From contig NZ_JAFBCA010000001.1 of the NCBI RefSeq assembly GCF_016907475.1, forward strand, positions 4,774,001 to 4,838,000: a stretch of 64,000 nucleotides of DNA, in the 5' to 3' direction. Shown in pieces: positions 44,726-54,349 of the stretch (position 1 is its first letter; each line of letters opens with the position of its first letter). The notes under the pieces were generated by a model that saw nothing but the letters and a program-made list of their open reading frames with translations, ran no database searches and was not told the origin of the DNA. Made by a program: the position numbers and the translations under genes. The DNA is from Nocardioides cavernae. Its GTDB lineage: Bacteria > Actinomycetota > Actinomycetes > Propionibacteriales > Nocardioidaceae.

Positions 44726-45907
44726 TCAGGGTAGCGGGTCCAGCCCGTGGAGCGGGAAGACCTCGGTGCGCGTGGCGTTGATGGCGCGGTCCAGCCAGGT
44801 CTCCGGGTCGTAGCCGCCGGACCAGTCGCGGTAGGCCGGCGTGCGGCCGTCGGTCATCCGGTGCGGGGCGGTCGCCCCGATCACCTCCTCGACGTACGCC
44901 CGCCACGCCGGGGGCGTCGCCTGCTCTGGATCGATCGGGGTGCCCGCGACGACAGCCAGCAGGTGCGCCCAGGCGCGCGGCACGACGTCGACGACGGAGT
45001 AGCCACCGCCCCCGGTCACGACCCACCGCCCGTCGGCCACCTCGTGGGCGAGCTCGTGCAGGGCGAGGTAGGCCGCCCGCTGGCCGTCGACGCTGAGCAT
45101 CATGTGGGCGAGCGGGTCGTTCATGTGCGAGTCGCACCCGTGCTGGGTGACCAGCACCTGTGGTGAGAACTCGCGCAGGATCGGGGGTACGACGGCGTGG
45201 AAGGCGCGCAGCCACCCGGCGTCGGCGGTGCCCGGCGGCAGCGCGACGTTGACCGCCGTGCCCACGGCGCCGCGGCCGCCGGTGTCGCTCGGGAAGCCAG
45301 TGCCGGGGAAGAGCATCTGCCCGGTCTCGTGCAGGGAGATGGTGAGGACCCGCGGGTCGTCCCAGAAGATCTTCTCGACGCCGTCGCCGTGGTGGACGTC
45401 GATGTCGACGTAGGCGACCCGCTCGGCGCCGTCGGCGAGCAGCTGCTTGATGCCCACCGCCACGTCGTTGTAGATGCAGAAGCCGCTGGCCTTGTCGGGC
45501 ATCGCGTGGTGCAGTCCACCGGCGATGTTGACGGAGTGGAGCGACTCCCCGCTCCAGACCTGGCGGAACGCCTCCAGCGTGGCGCCGACGACGTGGGCGC
45601 TGGCGACGTGCATGTCGGCGAAGACCGGGTCGTCCTCGGTGCCGAGACCCCGGGCGGCGTCCTCGAACCCGGGCGTCGCCCCGGCCCGGGTCACGGCCTC
45701 GATGAGGCCCCGGTCGTGGACGGTCGCGATCTGCTCGTCGGTGGCCACCGGGGCGTCGACGCGCTTGATCCCCTCGAGCACCCCGAGCTCGTCCGCCAGG
45801 CGCATCGTCAGGTCGACGCGCACCGGCGACATCGGGTGAGTGGGCCCGAAGTTGTACTCACAGAGCGTCTGGTCGAAAACGACGGACGCAGGCCCCGCAC
45901 ACTCCAT
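44726..45907 (-). CDS. acuC: AcuC-like histone-deacetylase family protein
   Basis: 393 residues with the class I/II deacetylase fold. The zinc-site blocks are GGLHHAMPDKASGFCIYND, DIDVHHGDGV (Asp/His ligands), TQHGCDSH and GGGGYSVVD. Likely deacetylates proteins such as acetyl-CoA synthetase, or acetylated polyamines. ATG start. It lies 29 nt after proC and in the same direction, probably one operon with proline degradation. Confidence 0.88.
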   Translation of the reverse strand: MECAGPASVVFDQTLCEYNFGPTHPMSPVRVDLTMRLADELGVLEGIKRVDAPVATDEQIATVHDRGLIEAVTRAGATPGFEDAARGLGTEDDPVFADMHVASAHVVGATLEAFRQVWSGESLHSVNIAGGLHHAMPDKASGFCIYNDVAVGIKQLLADGAERVAYVDIDVHHGDGVEKIFWDDPRVLTISLHETGQMLFPGTGFPSDTGGRGAVGTAVNVALPPGTADAGWLRAFHAVVPPILREFSPQVLVTQHGCDSHMNDPLAHMMLSVDGQRAAYLALHELAHEVADGRWVVTGGGGYSVVDVVPRAWAHLLAVVAGTPIDPEQATPPAWRAYVEEVIGATAPHRMTDGRTPAYRDWSGGYDPETWLDRAINATRTEVFPLHGLDPLP

Positions 45908-45936
45908 GTGGCGGACGTTACTCCCACCCCGAGCGG

Positions 45937-46737
45937 TCAGCTGCCCTCGGCCAGCTCGCGAGAACGGTTGCGGGCGGCCTCCATGGCGGCCAGGAACGCC
46001 GCGCGGACCTTGTGGATCTCGAGCTCGCGGAGCGCCGACGCGGTCGTGCCTCCCGGCGAGGTGACCTGCTCGCGCAGCACGACGGGGTGGGTTCCGGTCT
46101 CGCGGAGCATCGCGGCCGAGCCCACGAGGGTCTGCACGACGAGCTCGGTGGCGGTGACGCGCGGCAGGCCGAGGTGGACGCCCGCCTCGACCATCGACTC
46201 GACGACGAAGAAGATGTAGGCCGGCCCCGAGCCGGAGATCGCGGTGACCGCGTCCATCTGCTTCTCCGGGATGCGCATCACCTTCCCGGTCGACGCCATC
46301 AGCGACTCGACCTCCGCGAGGTGGGCGTCGTCGCAGTGGGAGCCGGGCGAGATCGCGGCCATGCCCTCGTCGACCAGGGCCGGCGTGTTGGGCATGACCC
46401 GCACGACGGCGACCCCTTCGGGCACGCGCGACTCGATGAAGGCGGTGGTGATGCCCGCCGCGAGCGAGACGACCAGCTGCCCGGCCCGCAGGTCGGGCGC
46501 GATCTCGGCGAGCACGTCGCCCATGTCCTGCGGCTTGACGACCAGCGCGACGGTGTCCGCCTTGGCGGCCGCCTCACGGTTGGAGACGACGGCCACGCCG
46601 TAGCGCTCCTCGAGCTCCCTGGCCCGCTCGGCGCGCTTCTCGCCGACCATCAGCTGGTCGACGCGGCGCCCGGCGCGGACGAGACCGGACAGGAGGGCCT
46701 CGCCCATCACGCCGGCGCCGATGATCGCTGTGCTCAT
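45937..46737 (-). CDS. proC: pyrroline-5-carboxylate reductase
   Basis: NAD(P)H-dependent last step of proline synthesis, 266 residues. The Rossmann start is AIIGAGVMGEALLSGL, with VKPQDM, RVMPNTPALV, and the P5CR signature around SGSGPAYIF and SPGGTTASALRELE. ATG start. It follows the proline dehydrogenase gene by 31 nt in the same direction, which joins opposite reactions in one transcript. Confidence 0.95.
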   Translation of the reverse strand: MSTAIIGAGVMGEALLSGLVRAGRRVDQLMVGEKRAERARELEERYGVAVVSNREAAAKADTVALVVKPQDMGDVLAEIAPDLRAGQLVVSLAAGITTAFIESRVPEGVAVVRVMPNTPALVDEGMAAISPGSHCDDAHLAEVESLMASTGKVMRIPEKQMDAVTAISGSGPAYIFFVVESMVEAGVHLGLPRVTATELVVQTLVGSAAMLRETGTHPVVLREQVTSPGGTTASALRELEIHKVRAAFLAAMEAARNRSRELAEGS

Positions 46738-46768
46738 GCCCGCAATCTACTGCGAGCAGGGGGTGCTG

Positions 46769-47704
46769 CTATTTCTTGGAGACCAGGGAGCGGACGAAGA
46801 ACCCGAGGTTCTGCGGCTTCTCGGCCAGCCGGCGCATGAGGTAGCCGTACCACTCGGTGCCGTAGGGGATGTAGACGCGCACGGTCTCGCCGGCGGCCGC
46901 GAGGCGCTTCTGCTCCTCCGGACGGATGCCGTAGAGCATCTGGAACTCGTAGGTGCCGGGCCGCCGGCCGAAGCGGCTGGCGAGCGACGAGGCGATCTGC
47001 ACCATGCGCGGGTCGTGGGTGGCGATCATCGGGTAGCCCTGGCCGCCGAGCAGCACCTTGAGGCAGCGGACGTAGGACCTGTCGACGTCGATCCGGTCTT
47101 GGAAGGCGACCTTCTCGGGCTCCATGTAGGCGCCCTTGCACAGCCGCACCCGGGAACCCTCGTAGGCCAGGGCGCGGCAGTCGGCCTCCGTGCGGCGCAG
47201 CATCGCCTGCAGCACGGCGCCCGTCTCGGGGAAGTCCTTGCGGAGCTCGCGCAGGATCGAGAGCGTCGAGTCGGTGGTGGTGTGGTCCTCCATGTCGAGG
47301 GTCACCGTGGTGCCGGCGTTGCGGGCAGCGCGGCAGATGTCGCGGGCGTTCTCCAGGGCGACCTTGTGGCCGTTGTCGGGGAGGAACTGGCCGATCGCGC
47401 TGAGCTTGACCGAGACCTCGGCGTGCGGCGCGAGGCCCTTGGTCGCCAGGTCGGCGAGGAGCTCCTTGTAGGCCGCGACGGTGGCGTCGGCGTGGGCGGC
47501 GTCGGTCGTGTCCTCGCCGAGGTAGTCGAGCGTCACCCGCAGGCCGCCGTCGACCAGGTCCGACGTCGCCGCCACCGCGTCGGCGGTCGTCTCGCCCGGC
47601 ACGTAGCTGGTCACGATGGAGCTCGAGACGGGCATCGTCGAGACGAGCTTCTTGACCCCCTGGCTGCGAGCGAGGAGCAGGATCGGCTGGCGGAGCAACG
47701 ACAT
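46769..47704 (-). CDS. proline dehydrogenase
   Basis: FAD enzyme oxidising proline to pyrroline-5-carboxylate, 311 residues of the monofunctional PRODH type. Blocks are VSVKLSAIGQ, DMEDHTTTDSTL, RLCKGAYMEP, IATHDPRMV, EFQMLYGIRPE and VRVYIPYGTEWYGYLMRRLAE. The ATG is 7 nt from TAGCCT (leaderless). First gene of the proline-acuC series. Confidence 0.94.
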   Translation of the reverse strand: MSLLRQPILLLARSQGVKKLVSTMPVSSSIVTSYVPGETTADAVAATSDLVDGGLRVTLDYLGEDTTDAAHADATVAAYKELLADLATKGLAPHAEVSVKLSAIGQFLPDNGHKVALENARDICRAARNAGTTVTLDMEDHTTTDSTLSILRELRKDFPETGAVLQAMLRRTEADCRALAYEGSRVRLCKGAYMEPEKVAFQDRIDVDRSYVRCLKVLLGGQGYPMIATHDPRMVQIASSLASRFGRRPGTYEFQMLYGIRPEEQKRLAAAGETVRVYIPYGTEWYGYLMRRLAEKPQNLGFFVRSLVSKK

Positions 47705-47800
47705 GGCGGCAAGGCTACGCCGACCTCTCTCTCGGACCTGCACCGAACCTTCACACCTCCTCCACCCCATCCGGGTCGGTGTTCTCCTAGCGTCGTCGGC

Positions 47801-48193
47801 ATGACTTCCAGCCTCGCTTCTCCCACCACGCGGTACGCCCTCGCGCTGGCCGCGGCGGTCGGCACCGTCCTGTTCCTCCTGTTCGGCATCGGCGCCCTCG
47901 GGATCGTCGGTGAGGGCGACCGCGACTGGCTCTACCTGGCTGCACCGGCGGTCCTGCTGGTCGTCGCCGTGGCGACCCGGTTCCGGCCGGGCGGCATGGT
48001 GCTGGCCCTCGGGGCCGCCGCGGCGACCACGCTCGTCGCAGGTGTCGTCGCCGTCGTCCTGGTCGCCGCCGACGACACGGCCGCGTCGATCGCCGACGTG
48101 ATCATGCTGACCGTGATGTACGCCGGCCTGTTCGCGGCGGGGGCGTGGCTGTTCAGCCGGGTCCCGGAGCCGCCGGTCGACGCCGTCGCGTAG
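47801..48193 (+). CDS. four-helix membrane protein of unknown function
   Basis: 130 residues with four predicted helices (about 12-35, 43-60, 65-90, 98-118) and no recognised family. The ATG follows a TAGCGT -10 by 7 nt, so it is probably leaderless. It is divergent from the proline dehydrogenase gene and convergent with the ABC permease. Confidence 0.7.
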   Translation: MTSSLASPTTRYALALAAAVGTVLFLLFGIGALGIVGEGDRDWLYLAAPAVLLVVAVATRFRPGGMVLALGAAAATTLVAGVVAVVLVAADDTAASIADVIMLTVMYAGLFAAGAWLFSRVPEPPVDAVA

Positions 48194-48218
48194 CAGGTGA
48201 GAGACCGGCGGATCCGGG

Positions 48219-48956
48219 TCAGGGTGTCCGACGCCTGAGGGTGGCGGCGCCGAGCGCGAGCGCACCCAGCGCGAAGCCCGCCACGACCATCACGTCGCGC
48301 CACACCTCGCCCGTGTCGGCGGCCCCGACGAGCTCCTGCATGGCGTCGACGGCGTACGACATCGGCAGCACGTCGCTGATCGCCTCGAGCACGGCGGGCA
48401 TCGCCTCGCGCGGCACGAAGAGCCCGCAGAGCAGGATCTGCGGCAGCACGAAGGCCGGCATGAACTGCACCGCCTGGAACTCGGTCGTCGCGAAGGCGCT
48501 CACCAGCAGCCCGAGCGCCGTGCCGAGGACGGCGTCGGCGACGGCCACGACGCCGAGCAGCCAGACCGGGCCCGCGACGTCGAGGCCCAGCAGGCCGACG
48601 CTGACGGCGACCGCGAGCGTCGACTGCACGGCCGCCAGCAGGCCGAAGGCGATCGCGTAGCCCAGCAGGAAGTCGAGCTTGCCGAGGGGCATCGTGAGCA
48701 GCCGCTCGAGGGTGCCGGACGAGCGCTCGCGCAGCGTCGTCACGCTCGTCACCAGGAACATCACGATGAAGGGGAACATCGCCAGCAGGCCCGGCCCGAA
48801 GCGGTCGAAGAGGTCGCCGGGGAGGTCCGCGAACATCCACCAGAGCAGCGTGATCAGCAGGCACGGGACGACCATCAGCATGGCCAGCGTCCGGTGGTCG
48901 CGACGGACCTGCGTGAGGACGCGGCCGGCGACGGCGAGCGTGACCCGCGCGTTCAT
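48219..48956 (-). CDS. ABC-2 type transporter permease
   Basis: 245 residues, six membrane helices of the ABC-2 drug/polyketide-export type. Contains SSGTLERLLTMPLGKLDFLLGY and the helix QAVQFMPAFVLPQILLCGLFVPRE with LPMSYAVDAM. The ATG overlaps the ATPase stop (ATGA), giving a two-gene exporter under the nearby TetR gene. The substrate is unknown. Confidence 0.88.
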   Translation of the reverse strand: MNARVTLAVAGRVLTQVRRDHRTLAMLMVVPCLLITLLWWMFADLPGDLFDRFGPGLLAMFPFIVMFLVTSVTTLRERSSGTLERLLTMPLGKLDFLLGYAIAFGLLAAVQSTLAVAVSVGLLGLDVAGPVWLLGVVAVADAVLGTALGLLVSAFATTEFQAVQFMPAFVLPQILLCGLFVPREAMPAVLEAISDVLPMSYAVDAMQELVGAADTGEVWRDVMVVAGFALGALALGAATLRRRTP

Positions 48957-49672
48957 CGAGCACCACCGGGCCCCTCGACGAGGTGGAGGAACGCCTGCTC
49001 GACGTCCTGGGCACCGGTGCTGCGGCGGATCTCGTCGGGCGAGCCGTCGGCGATGATCCGGCCCTCGCGCATCAGCAGCAGCCGGTGGCAGCGCTCGGCC
49101 TCGTCCATGACGTGGCTCGAGACCAGCACGGCGGCCCCGCCGTCGGCGATCCGGTGGAACAGGTCCCACAGGTCGCGGCGCAGCACCGGGTCGAGGCCGA
49201 CCGTCGGCTCGTCGAGCACCAGCAGGTCCGGCGTACCCAGCAGTGCCACGGCCAGGCTGGCCCGGCTGCGCTGGCCGCCGGAGAGCCGGCCCACGACCTG
49301 CGTGCGGTGGTCGTCGAGGCCCACCGCGTCGACGGCCTCGTCGACCTGGGCGCGGTCCACCCCGAGCACGCGGGCGAAGAACGCGAGGTTCTCCGCGACA
49401 GTGAGGTCGTCGTAGACGCTCGCGGCCTGGGTGACGTAGCCGACGCGGGTCCGCAGCGGTCGGCTCCCCGCGGGCTCCCCCAGCACCTCGACCGTCCCGG
49501 ACCGCACCTGCTGCGCCCCGACCAGGCACCGCATCAGCGTCGTCTTGCCGCAGCCGCTCGGGCCGAGCAGGCCGGTGACGCCGGCCGGGACGTCGAGCGA
49601 GATGCCGGGCAGCACCTCGCGCTCGCCGCGTACGACGACGAGGTCGCGCACCTCCACGACGTTTTTCATCAT
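48953..49672 (-). CDS. ABC transporter ATP-binding protein
   Basis: 239 residues. Walker A GPSGCGKTT, signature RLSGGQRSR, Walker B LLVLDEPTVGLD, and an H-loop His in SSHVMDEAE. Energises the permease at 48219. Two adjacent ATGs (49672 and 49669) are possible; both lie in a palindrome, and an upstream GTG is less likely. Confidence 0.9.
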   Translation of the reverse strand: MMKNVVEVRDLVVVRGEREVLPGISLDVPAGVTGLLGPSGCGKTTLMRCLVGAQQVRSGTVEVLGEPAGSRPLRTRVGYVTQAASVYDDLTVAENLAFFARVLGVDRAQVDEAVDAVGLDDHRTQVVGRLSGGQRSRASLAVALLGTPDLLVLDEPTVGLDPVLRRDLWDLFHRIADGGAAVLVSSHVMDEAERCHRLLLMREGRIIADGSPDEIRRSTGAQDVEQAFLHLVEGPGGAR

Positions 49673-49680
49673 GTGTTGAA
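49665..49680. promoter_or_regulatory. A/T-rich palindrome over the ABC ATPase start
   Basis: TTCATCAT/GTGTTGAA, 6 of 8 symmetric positions, covers the start codons of the ATPase gene in an otherwise G+C-rich area. A plausible operator for the TetR protein encoded 78 nt upstream. Confidence 0.4.
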
Positions 49681-49750
49681 TTGTGCGCCTGAGCCGGTAC
49701 GCCGTCAAGGCCCACAGGCGGTGGTCCAGCCACCCGCGCTCGTACGACGG

Positions 49751-50368
49751 CTAGGGCAGGTCGCCGGTCAGGTAGTGCTGGAGGACCGGGCCGACCCGGG
49801 CCACGACGTCGTCGGCGGGCATCTCGGCCATCGGCGGGAGCGCGAGCAGGTAGCGGGTGACGATCAGGCCGATGACCTGGCTGGCGACGAGTGGGATCCG
49901 TTCCTCGGGCCGGTCGGCGACGAGCTGGGCCAGCACGGGTCCGACGACGACCGGGATGAAGCCCTCCTGCAGGAGCGTCGCGCCATCAGCGCTGAGCACC
50001 GACCGGACGACCGCGAGCAGCTGCACCTGCATGTCGGGGTCGTCCCACACCGAGAGGAACACGCGCAGCAACCGCTCGCCGGCACCGTCGGGGCCCTGGA
50101 CCACGACGGGCGCCAGGAGCTCGCGCGGGTCGACGGGCATCTGGAGGGCCGCGAGGAACAGGTCGTCCTTGCTGCCGAAGTAGTGGTGCACGAGGGCGGG
50201 GTCGACACCGGCGGACGCCGCGACGGCGCGGATCGTCGTACCCCGGAAGCCCTTCTCGGCGAACGACGCCCGCGCAGCGGCGAGCACCTCGGCCCGGGTG
50301 TCGGGGGCCCCGGGGCGCCGACCGCGGGACGTGCGCTGACTGGCAGGGGAGGTCGCCGGGGGGCTCAT
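49751..50368 (-). CDS. TetR/AcrR family regulator
   Basis: 205 residues. The N-terminal helix-turn-helix (about 22-70: [46 protein letters not shown] in family form) is followed by a ligand-binding helical domain. It most likely controls the ABC exporter downstream. The ATG overlaps the stop of the upstream isomerase gene (ATGA). Confidence 0.9.
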   Translation of the reverse strand: MSPPATSPASQRTSRGRRPGAPDTRAEVLAAARASFAEKGFRGTTIRAVAASAGVDPALVHHYFGSKDDLFLAALQMPVDPRELLAPVVVQGPDGAGERLLRVFLSVWDDPDMQVQLLAVVRSVLSADGATLLQEGFIPVVVGPVLAQLVADRPEERIPLVASQVIGLIVTRYLLALPPMAEMPADDVVARVGPVLQHYLTGDLP

Positions 50369-51171
50369 GGCGTGGGTACGGCGAGGTGCGCGCGGGCGAA
50401 CTCCAGCGACTCCCTGAGGTCGGCCTCGCGCTCGCTCTTGCTGGCGGCCCGCCGGGTGTTGATCTCGAGCACGACGTGGCCGGAGAAGCCCCGACCGGCG
50501 AGGTGGCGCAGGAACGCCTCGGCCTTCATCACCCCGCGGCCGGGCACGAGGTGCTCGTCCTTGGCCGAGCCGGTGCCGTCTGTGAGGTGGATGTGGCGCA
50601 GGCTGTCGCCCATCCGGTCGGCCATCTCGATGACGTCGCTGCGGGCGATGGCAGCGTGGGACAGGTCGATCGTGGTGTTGGCGTAGCTCTCCGAGCTCGG
50701 GTCCCAGCCGGGCAGGTACATCTCCATCCCGCGGCGCGAGGACGCGCGCCACGGATACATGTTCTCTACCGCGAAGGCGATGCCGGTGCGCGCCTCGAGG
50801 GACGCGATGCCCTCGACGAAGCCGGCGGCGTAGTCCTTCTGCCAGCGGAACGGCGGGTGCACCACGACCACGTCGGCCCCGACCGCGTCGGCCATCTCGG
50901 CCGACCGCTCCAGCTTCACCCAGGGGTCGGTGCCCCAGACCCGCTGGGTGAAGAGCAGGCAGGGCGAGTGCACGGCGCAGATCGGGACCTGGTGGTGGTC
51001 GCTGAGCTTCTTGACCGCGTCGACCTGCTGGCTCAGCGAGTCGATGCCGACCATCACCTCGACGGCGTCGTAGCCCAGCTGTGCGGCCCACCCGAAGGCG
51101 TGCGCCGTCGACTCCGGGTAGACCGAGGCCGAGGAGAGTCCGACCAGCGGGACCGACGAGGACGTGGACAT
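50365..51171 (-). CDS. TIM-barrel sugar-phosphate isomerase/epimerase family protein
   Basis: 268 residues, AP_endonuc_2/xylose-isomerase-like fold. Metal-site candidates are [31 protein letters not shown] and VLEINTR. Its coupling with a Ppx-like gene matches a pair I recall in mycobacteria. The substrate is unknown. It starts with ATG two nt after the ppx-like stop. Confidence 0.82.
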   Translation of the reverse strand: MSTSSSVPLVGLSSASVYPESTAHAFGWAAQLGYDAVEVMVGIDSLSQQVDAVKKLSDHHQVPICAVHSPCLLFTQRVWGTDPWVKLERSAEMADAVGADVVVVHPPFRWQKDYAAGFVEGIASLEARTGIAFAVENMYPWRASSRRGMEMYLPGWDPSSESYANTTIDLSHAAIARSDVIEMADRMGDSLRHIHLTDGTGSAKDEHLVPGRGVMKAEAFLRHLAGRGFSGHVVLEINTRRAASKSEREADLRESLEFARAHLAVPTP

Positions 51172-51173
51172 GG

Positions 51174-52118
51174 TCAGCGCACCCTCGTGATGACGGAGAT
51201 CTGGTCGAGCCGCTCGAGGATCACGCCCTCGCGCAGCGCCCACGGGCAGACCTCCAGCTCGGTCAGGTCGAAGATGTCCATGCACGCCTCGGCGACGAGG
51301 GCGCCGGGCACGATCTGGTGCGTGCGGCTCGGCGAGACCCCGGGCAGCTCGGCGAGCTCGTCGGCGGACATGTCCATCAGCTTGGGGATCCAGCTCGAGA
51401 GGGTGTCGAGCTCGAGCGCCCGCGGCACGAGCGGGCCGTCGCCGCTCGGCGCGGCGCCGCAGATCCGGGCGAGCGAGCGGAAGGTCTTCGAGGTCGCGGC
51501 CGCCCGGTCGGGCACACCGCCGCGCAGCAGGTGTCCGGCGTCGCGGGCGATCTCGGCGCGCACCTGCCGACGCAGCTCGCGTACGTCGTCGTCGGAGGGC
51601 CGACCGCCGCCGAACCAGGCCCGCGCCATCCGGGCCGCGCCCAGCGGGAGCGACCAGGCGACGTCGGGGGCCTCGTCGGTGCCGCCGGCGATCTCGAGAG
51701 AGCCGCCGCCGATGTCGAAGACGGCGAGCCGGCCGGCCGACCAGCCGAACCACCGGCGGACGGCCAGGAACGTCAGGCGGGCCTCGTCCTCCCCCGACAG
51801 CACCTCGAGCGCCACGCCGCTGTGCTTCTCGACGTGGGCGAGCACCTCGTCGGAGTTGACCGAGTCGCGCACGGCCGAGGTGGCGAAACCGAGCATCTCC
51901 TCGCAGCCCTTGTCCTCGGCGATCTGCGTCGCGGAGGCACAGAAGTCCGTGAGGGCCTTGATGCCCTTCTTGGTGACCGCACCGTCCTCGTCCAGGTGCT
52001 CGGCCAGGCGCAGCGGCTGCTTGTGCGAGGAGGCCGGGAGGGGGGCCGCGCCACCGTGTGCGTCGACCACCAGCAGGTGGCCGGTGTTGGATCCGATGTC
52101 GAGGACGCCCAGGCGCAT
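51174..52118 (-). CDS. Ppx/GppA family exopolyphosphatase
   Basis: 314 residues with the ASKHA fold: phosphate-1 motif [17 protein letters not shown] and phosphate-2 motif [14 protein letters not shown]. Family members hydrolyse polyphosphate or pppGpp; short actinobacterial forms such as this lack the HD domain. The ATG is 7 nt downstream of TAGCGT (leaderless). Confidence 0.88.
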   Translation of the reverse strand: MRLGVLDIGSNTGHLLVVDAHGGAAPLPASSHKQPLRLAEHLDEDGAVTKKGIKALTDFCASATQIAEDKGCEEMLGFATSAVRDSVNSDEVLAHVEKHSGVALEVLSGEDEARLTFLAVRRWFGWSAGRLAVFDIGGGSLEIAGGTDEAPDVAWSLPLGAARMARAWFGGGRPSDDDVRELRRQVRAEIARDAGHLLRGGVPDRAAATSKTFRSLARICGAAPSGDGPLVPRALELDTLSSWIPKLMDMSADELAELPGVSPSRTHQIVPGALVAEACMDIFDLTELEVCPWALREGVILERLDQISVITRVR

Positions 52119-52174
52119 GACTGCCACGCTACTAGAGCGTGCACGCTGAGCCGTGCCGTCGCGAGCGGCGTCTG

Positions 52175-52255
52175 GCGCGTGCGATGGCAAGGCGGAGGAG
52201 GGAGACATGGCGGAGCCATGGCGACTGACGACAACGCAGCCAGCGTGCGTGTCAG
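52175..52255. repeat. dispersed intergenic repeat, copy 2
   Basis: It shares GCGTGC...CAAGGCGGAGGAGGGA at the left and GACGACAACGC...GCGTGCGTG at the right with 2156-2256. The centre is a different palindrome, CATGGCGGAGCCATG. It occupies the gap between the divergent ppx-like and DUF3109 genes. Confidence 0.7.
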
Positions 52256-52303
52256 GCGGCGTGCAGCAGGCTCGGGTCAGGGGACGCGCTCTAGGCTCTG
52301 GGC

Positions 52304-53086
52304 GTGCCCGAAGTCGACCTGGTGTTCCCCCGCGCGTTCGTCGAGTTCGCCGATCCCGCTGACGACACCCAGGTGTTCCGCTGCGACCTGACGTGGTTGA
52401 CCTCGGCCTACACGTGCATCTTCGGCCAGGGGTGCCAGGGCATCTACGCCGACGCCCCCGACGTCGGCTGCTGCACCCTCGGCGCCCACTTTGCCGACCG
52501 CGACGACGAGAAGCGGGTCGCGGTGTTCGTCGGCGAGCTCACCCCCGACGACTGGCAGCTCCACCCCGGTCGGTCGGTGCGCAAGGCGGACTGGATCGAG
52601 ACCGACGACGACGGCGAGCGCAAGACGCGGGTCGTCGAGGTCGACGGACAGCAGGCGTGCGTCTTCCACAACCGGACCGACTTCACCAACGACGCCGGGC
52701 ACGTCGGCGCCGGCTGCGCCCTCCACGGCCTCGCCCTGCGCCAGGGGCGCAACCCTCTGGAGACCAAGCCCGACGTGTGCTGGCAGCTGCCCATCCGCCG
52801 CCAGTTCCGCGAGGTCGAGCGGCAGGACGGCACCTCCTACACCGAGGTCTCGATCGGCGAGTACGACCGCCGCGGCTGGGGTCCGGGCGGCCACGACCTC
52901 GACTGGTACTGCTCCGGCAACACCGAGGCGCACGTCGCGCCCGAGCCGGTCTACGTCACCCACGAGCCCGAGCTCGTCGAGCTGATGGGTGCGGAGGCGT
53001 ACGCCGAGCTGGTGCGGCACTGCGAGGCCCACGTGGTTTCGCGATCCGCGCTCGCCCTGCACCCCGCGTCACCGCGTCACTTTTGA
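52304..53086 (+). CDS. DUF3109-like cysteine-rich protein
   Basis: 260 residues. Clustered cysteines ([49 protein letters not shown]) suggest a metal or Fe-S site. No signal peptide. It looks like the conserved actinobacterial protein found next to the Ppx/isomerase pair in mycobacteria (recalled, not checked). GTG start 6 nt after TAGGCT (leaderless). Confidence 0.75.
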   Translation: MPEVDLVFPRAFVEFADPADDTQVFRCDLTWLTSAYTCIFGQGCQGIYADAPDVGCCTLGAHFADRDDEKRVAVFVGELTPDDWQLHPGRSVRKADWIETDDDGERKTRVVEVDGQQACVFHNRTDFTNDAGHVGAGCALHGLALRQGRNPLETKPDVCWQLPIRRQFREVERQDGTSYTEVSIGEYDRRGWGPGGHDLDWYCSGNTEAHVAPEPVYVTHEPELVELMGAEAYAELVRHCEAHVVSRSALALHPASPRHF

Positions 53087-53105
53087 GCGCAATCGCGCAA
53101 AAGTG
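53078..53105 (+). terminator. hairpin at the end of the DUF3109 gene
   Basis: CACTTTTG (53078-53085) pairs with CAAAAGTG (53098-53105), with a smaller GCG/CGC stem inside the loop. The stop codon lies in the structure. It separates the gene from the ebo-type promoter. Confidence 0.6.
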
Positions 53106-53117
53106 CTGAACCCGGCG

Positions 53118-53146
53118 TTGAAAGTGGTTGTGACGTGCATTACCTT
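53118..53146 (+). promoter_or_regulatory. promoter of the ebo-type cluster
   Basis: TTGAAA (53118-53123), exactly 17 nt, TACCTT (53141-53146). The start would fall on or next to the GTG at 53153, so the first gene is leaderless. It is one of the closest matches to a housekeeping promoter in the window. Confidence 0.75.
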
Positions 53147-53152
53147 CGACAG

Positions 53153-54349
53153 GTGGCACCCTCCCCCAACCCCCGGACCGAGGATCACGGCCCCGGCGGC
53201 ACTCTCGGCATCTGGTTTATCGGCGCTCGCGGCTCGCTCGCGACCACCGCGACCATCGGCCTGAGCGCCCTCGCCGCCCACCTGACCGACGAGACCGGCT
53301 GCGTCTGCGCCCACCCCGACCTCGACGCGCGCGGCCTGCCGGCGTACGCCGACATCGTCGTGGGCGGCCACGACGTCGACACCCTCCCGCTCGTCAAGCA
53401 GGCCGAGCGTCTGGTGGCGGGCGGCGTGGTGCCGGGGATCCTCGCGCACCAGGTCACCGCCGAGCTCGAGGCGACCGAGGCCCGGCTGCGCCCGGGTGTG
53501 CGCCACAGCGACCCCACCGACCAGCGCGCCGACGTGGAGCGGCTGGCGGACGACATCCGCGAGTTCGCCGCCGGCGTCGACCGGGTCGTCGTCGTCGACG
53601 TGTCGAGCACCGAGCCGCCGCACGACGCCGGCACCGACGCCGCCACCTGGGCCGACCTCGAGGCCGCGTGGTCGGCCGGCCGAGCGCCCCTGCCGCCGAG
53701 CTCGGTCTACGCCTGCGCCGCCGTGCTGGCCGGAGCGGCCTACGTCGCCTTCACGCCGAGCCCCGGCATCGACGTCCCCGCCCTGGTCGAGCTCGCCGCC
53801 GAGCGTGGCCTCCCCTACGCCGGCAGCGACGGCAAGACGGGCGAGACCCTGGTGAAGTCGGCGCTCGCGCCGATGTTCTCCACCCGGTCGCTGGCCGTGC
53901 GGTCGTGGACCTCGATCAACCTGCTCGGCGGCGGCGACGGGTCCACCCTGTCCGACCCCGCCGCCCGGGAGAGCAAGACGAGCACCAAGCGCTCCGGCCT
54001 GGAGTCGATGCTCGGCCACCCGGTGCCCGGCCCGATGCACATCGACTACGTCGAGGACCTCGGCGACTGGAAGACCGCCTGGGACCACGTCCGGTTCGAC
54101 GGCTTCCTCGGCACCCGGATGACGATGCAGTTCACCTGGGAGGGCTGCGACTCGGCCCTCGCAGCTCCGCTGGTCCTCGACCTCGCGCGCCTCACCGCGC
54201 GGGCCGTGGCGGTCGGCGAGACCGGCCCCCTGGCGGCCCTCGGCTTCTTCTTCAAGCAGCCGATCGGCTCGCAGGAGCACCGGCTCGCGCAGCAGTGGGA
54301 CGCCCTGCTCGCCTGGTCGACGGACTGCGCCGACCGGGTGACGACGTGA
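53153..54349 (+). CDS. inositol-phosphate-synthase-like protein heading an ebo-type cluster
   Basis: 398 residues. The Rossmann motif is GARGSLATT (24-32), the catalytic segment is SDGKTGETLVK (225-235, with Lys235), and NLLGGGDGS (256-264) and KQPIGSQEH near the end match myo-inositol-1-phosphate synthase. The GTG at 53153 coincides with the predicted transcription start; the upstream GTG at 53135 lies inside the promoter. Probably cyclises a sugar phosphate. It overlaps eboC by 4 nt (GTGA). The exact product is unknown. Confidence 0.8.
   Translation: MAPSPNPRTEDHGPGGTLGIWFIGARGSLATTATIGLSALAAHLTDETGCVCAHPDLDARGLPAYADIVVGGHDVDTLPLVKQAERLVAGGVVPGILAHQVTAELEATEARLRPGVRHSDPTDQRADVERLADDIREFAAGVDRVVVVDVSSTEPPHDAGTDAATWADLEAAWSAGRAPLPPSSVYACAAVLAGAAYVAFTPSPGIDVPALVELAAERGLPYAGSDGKTGETLVKSALAPMFSTRSLAVRSWTSINLLGGGDGSTLSDPAARESKTSTKRSGLESMLGHPVPGPMHIDYVEDLGDWKTAWDHVRFDGFLGTRMTMQFTWEGCDSALAAPLVLDLARLTARAVAVGETGPLAALGFFFKQPIGSQEHRLAQQWDALLAWSTDCADRVTT

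Noticed and set aside
53135..53153. GTG at 53135 as the Ino1-like start
   Set aside because: It lies between -35 and -10 of a consensus promoter, so it would not be in the mRNA; the GTG at 53153 sits at the predicted transcription start.
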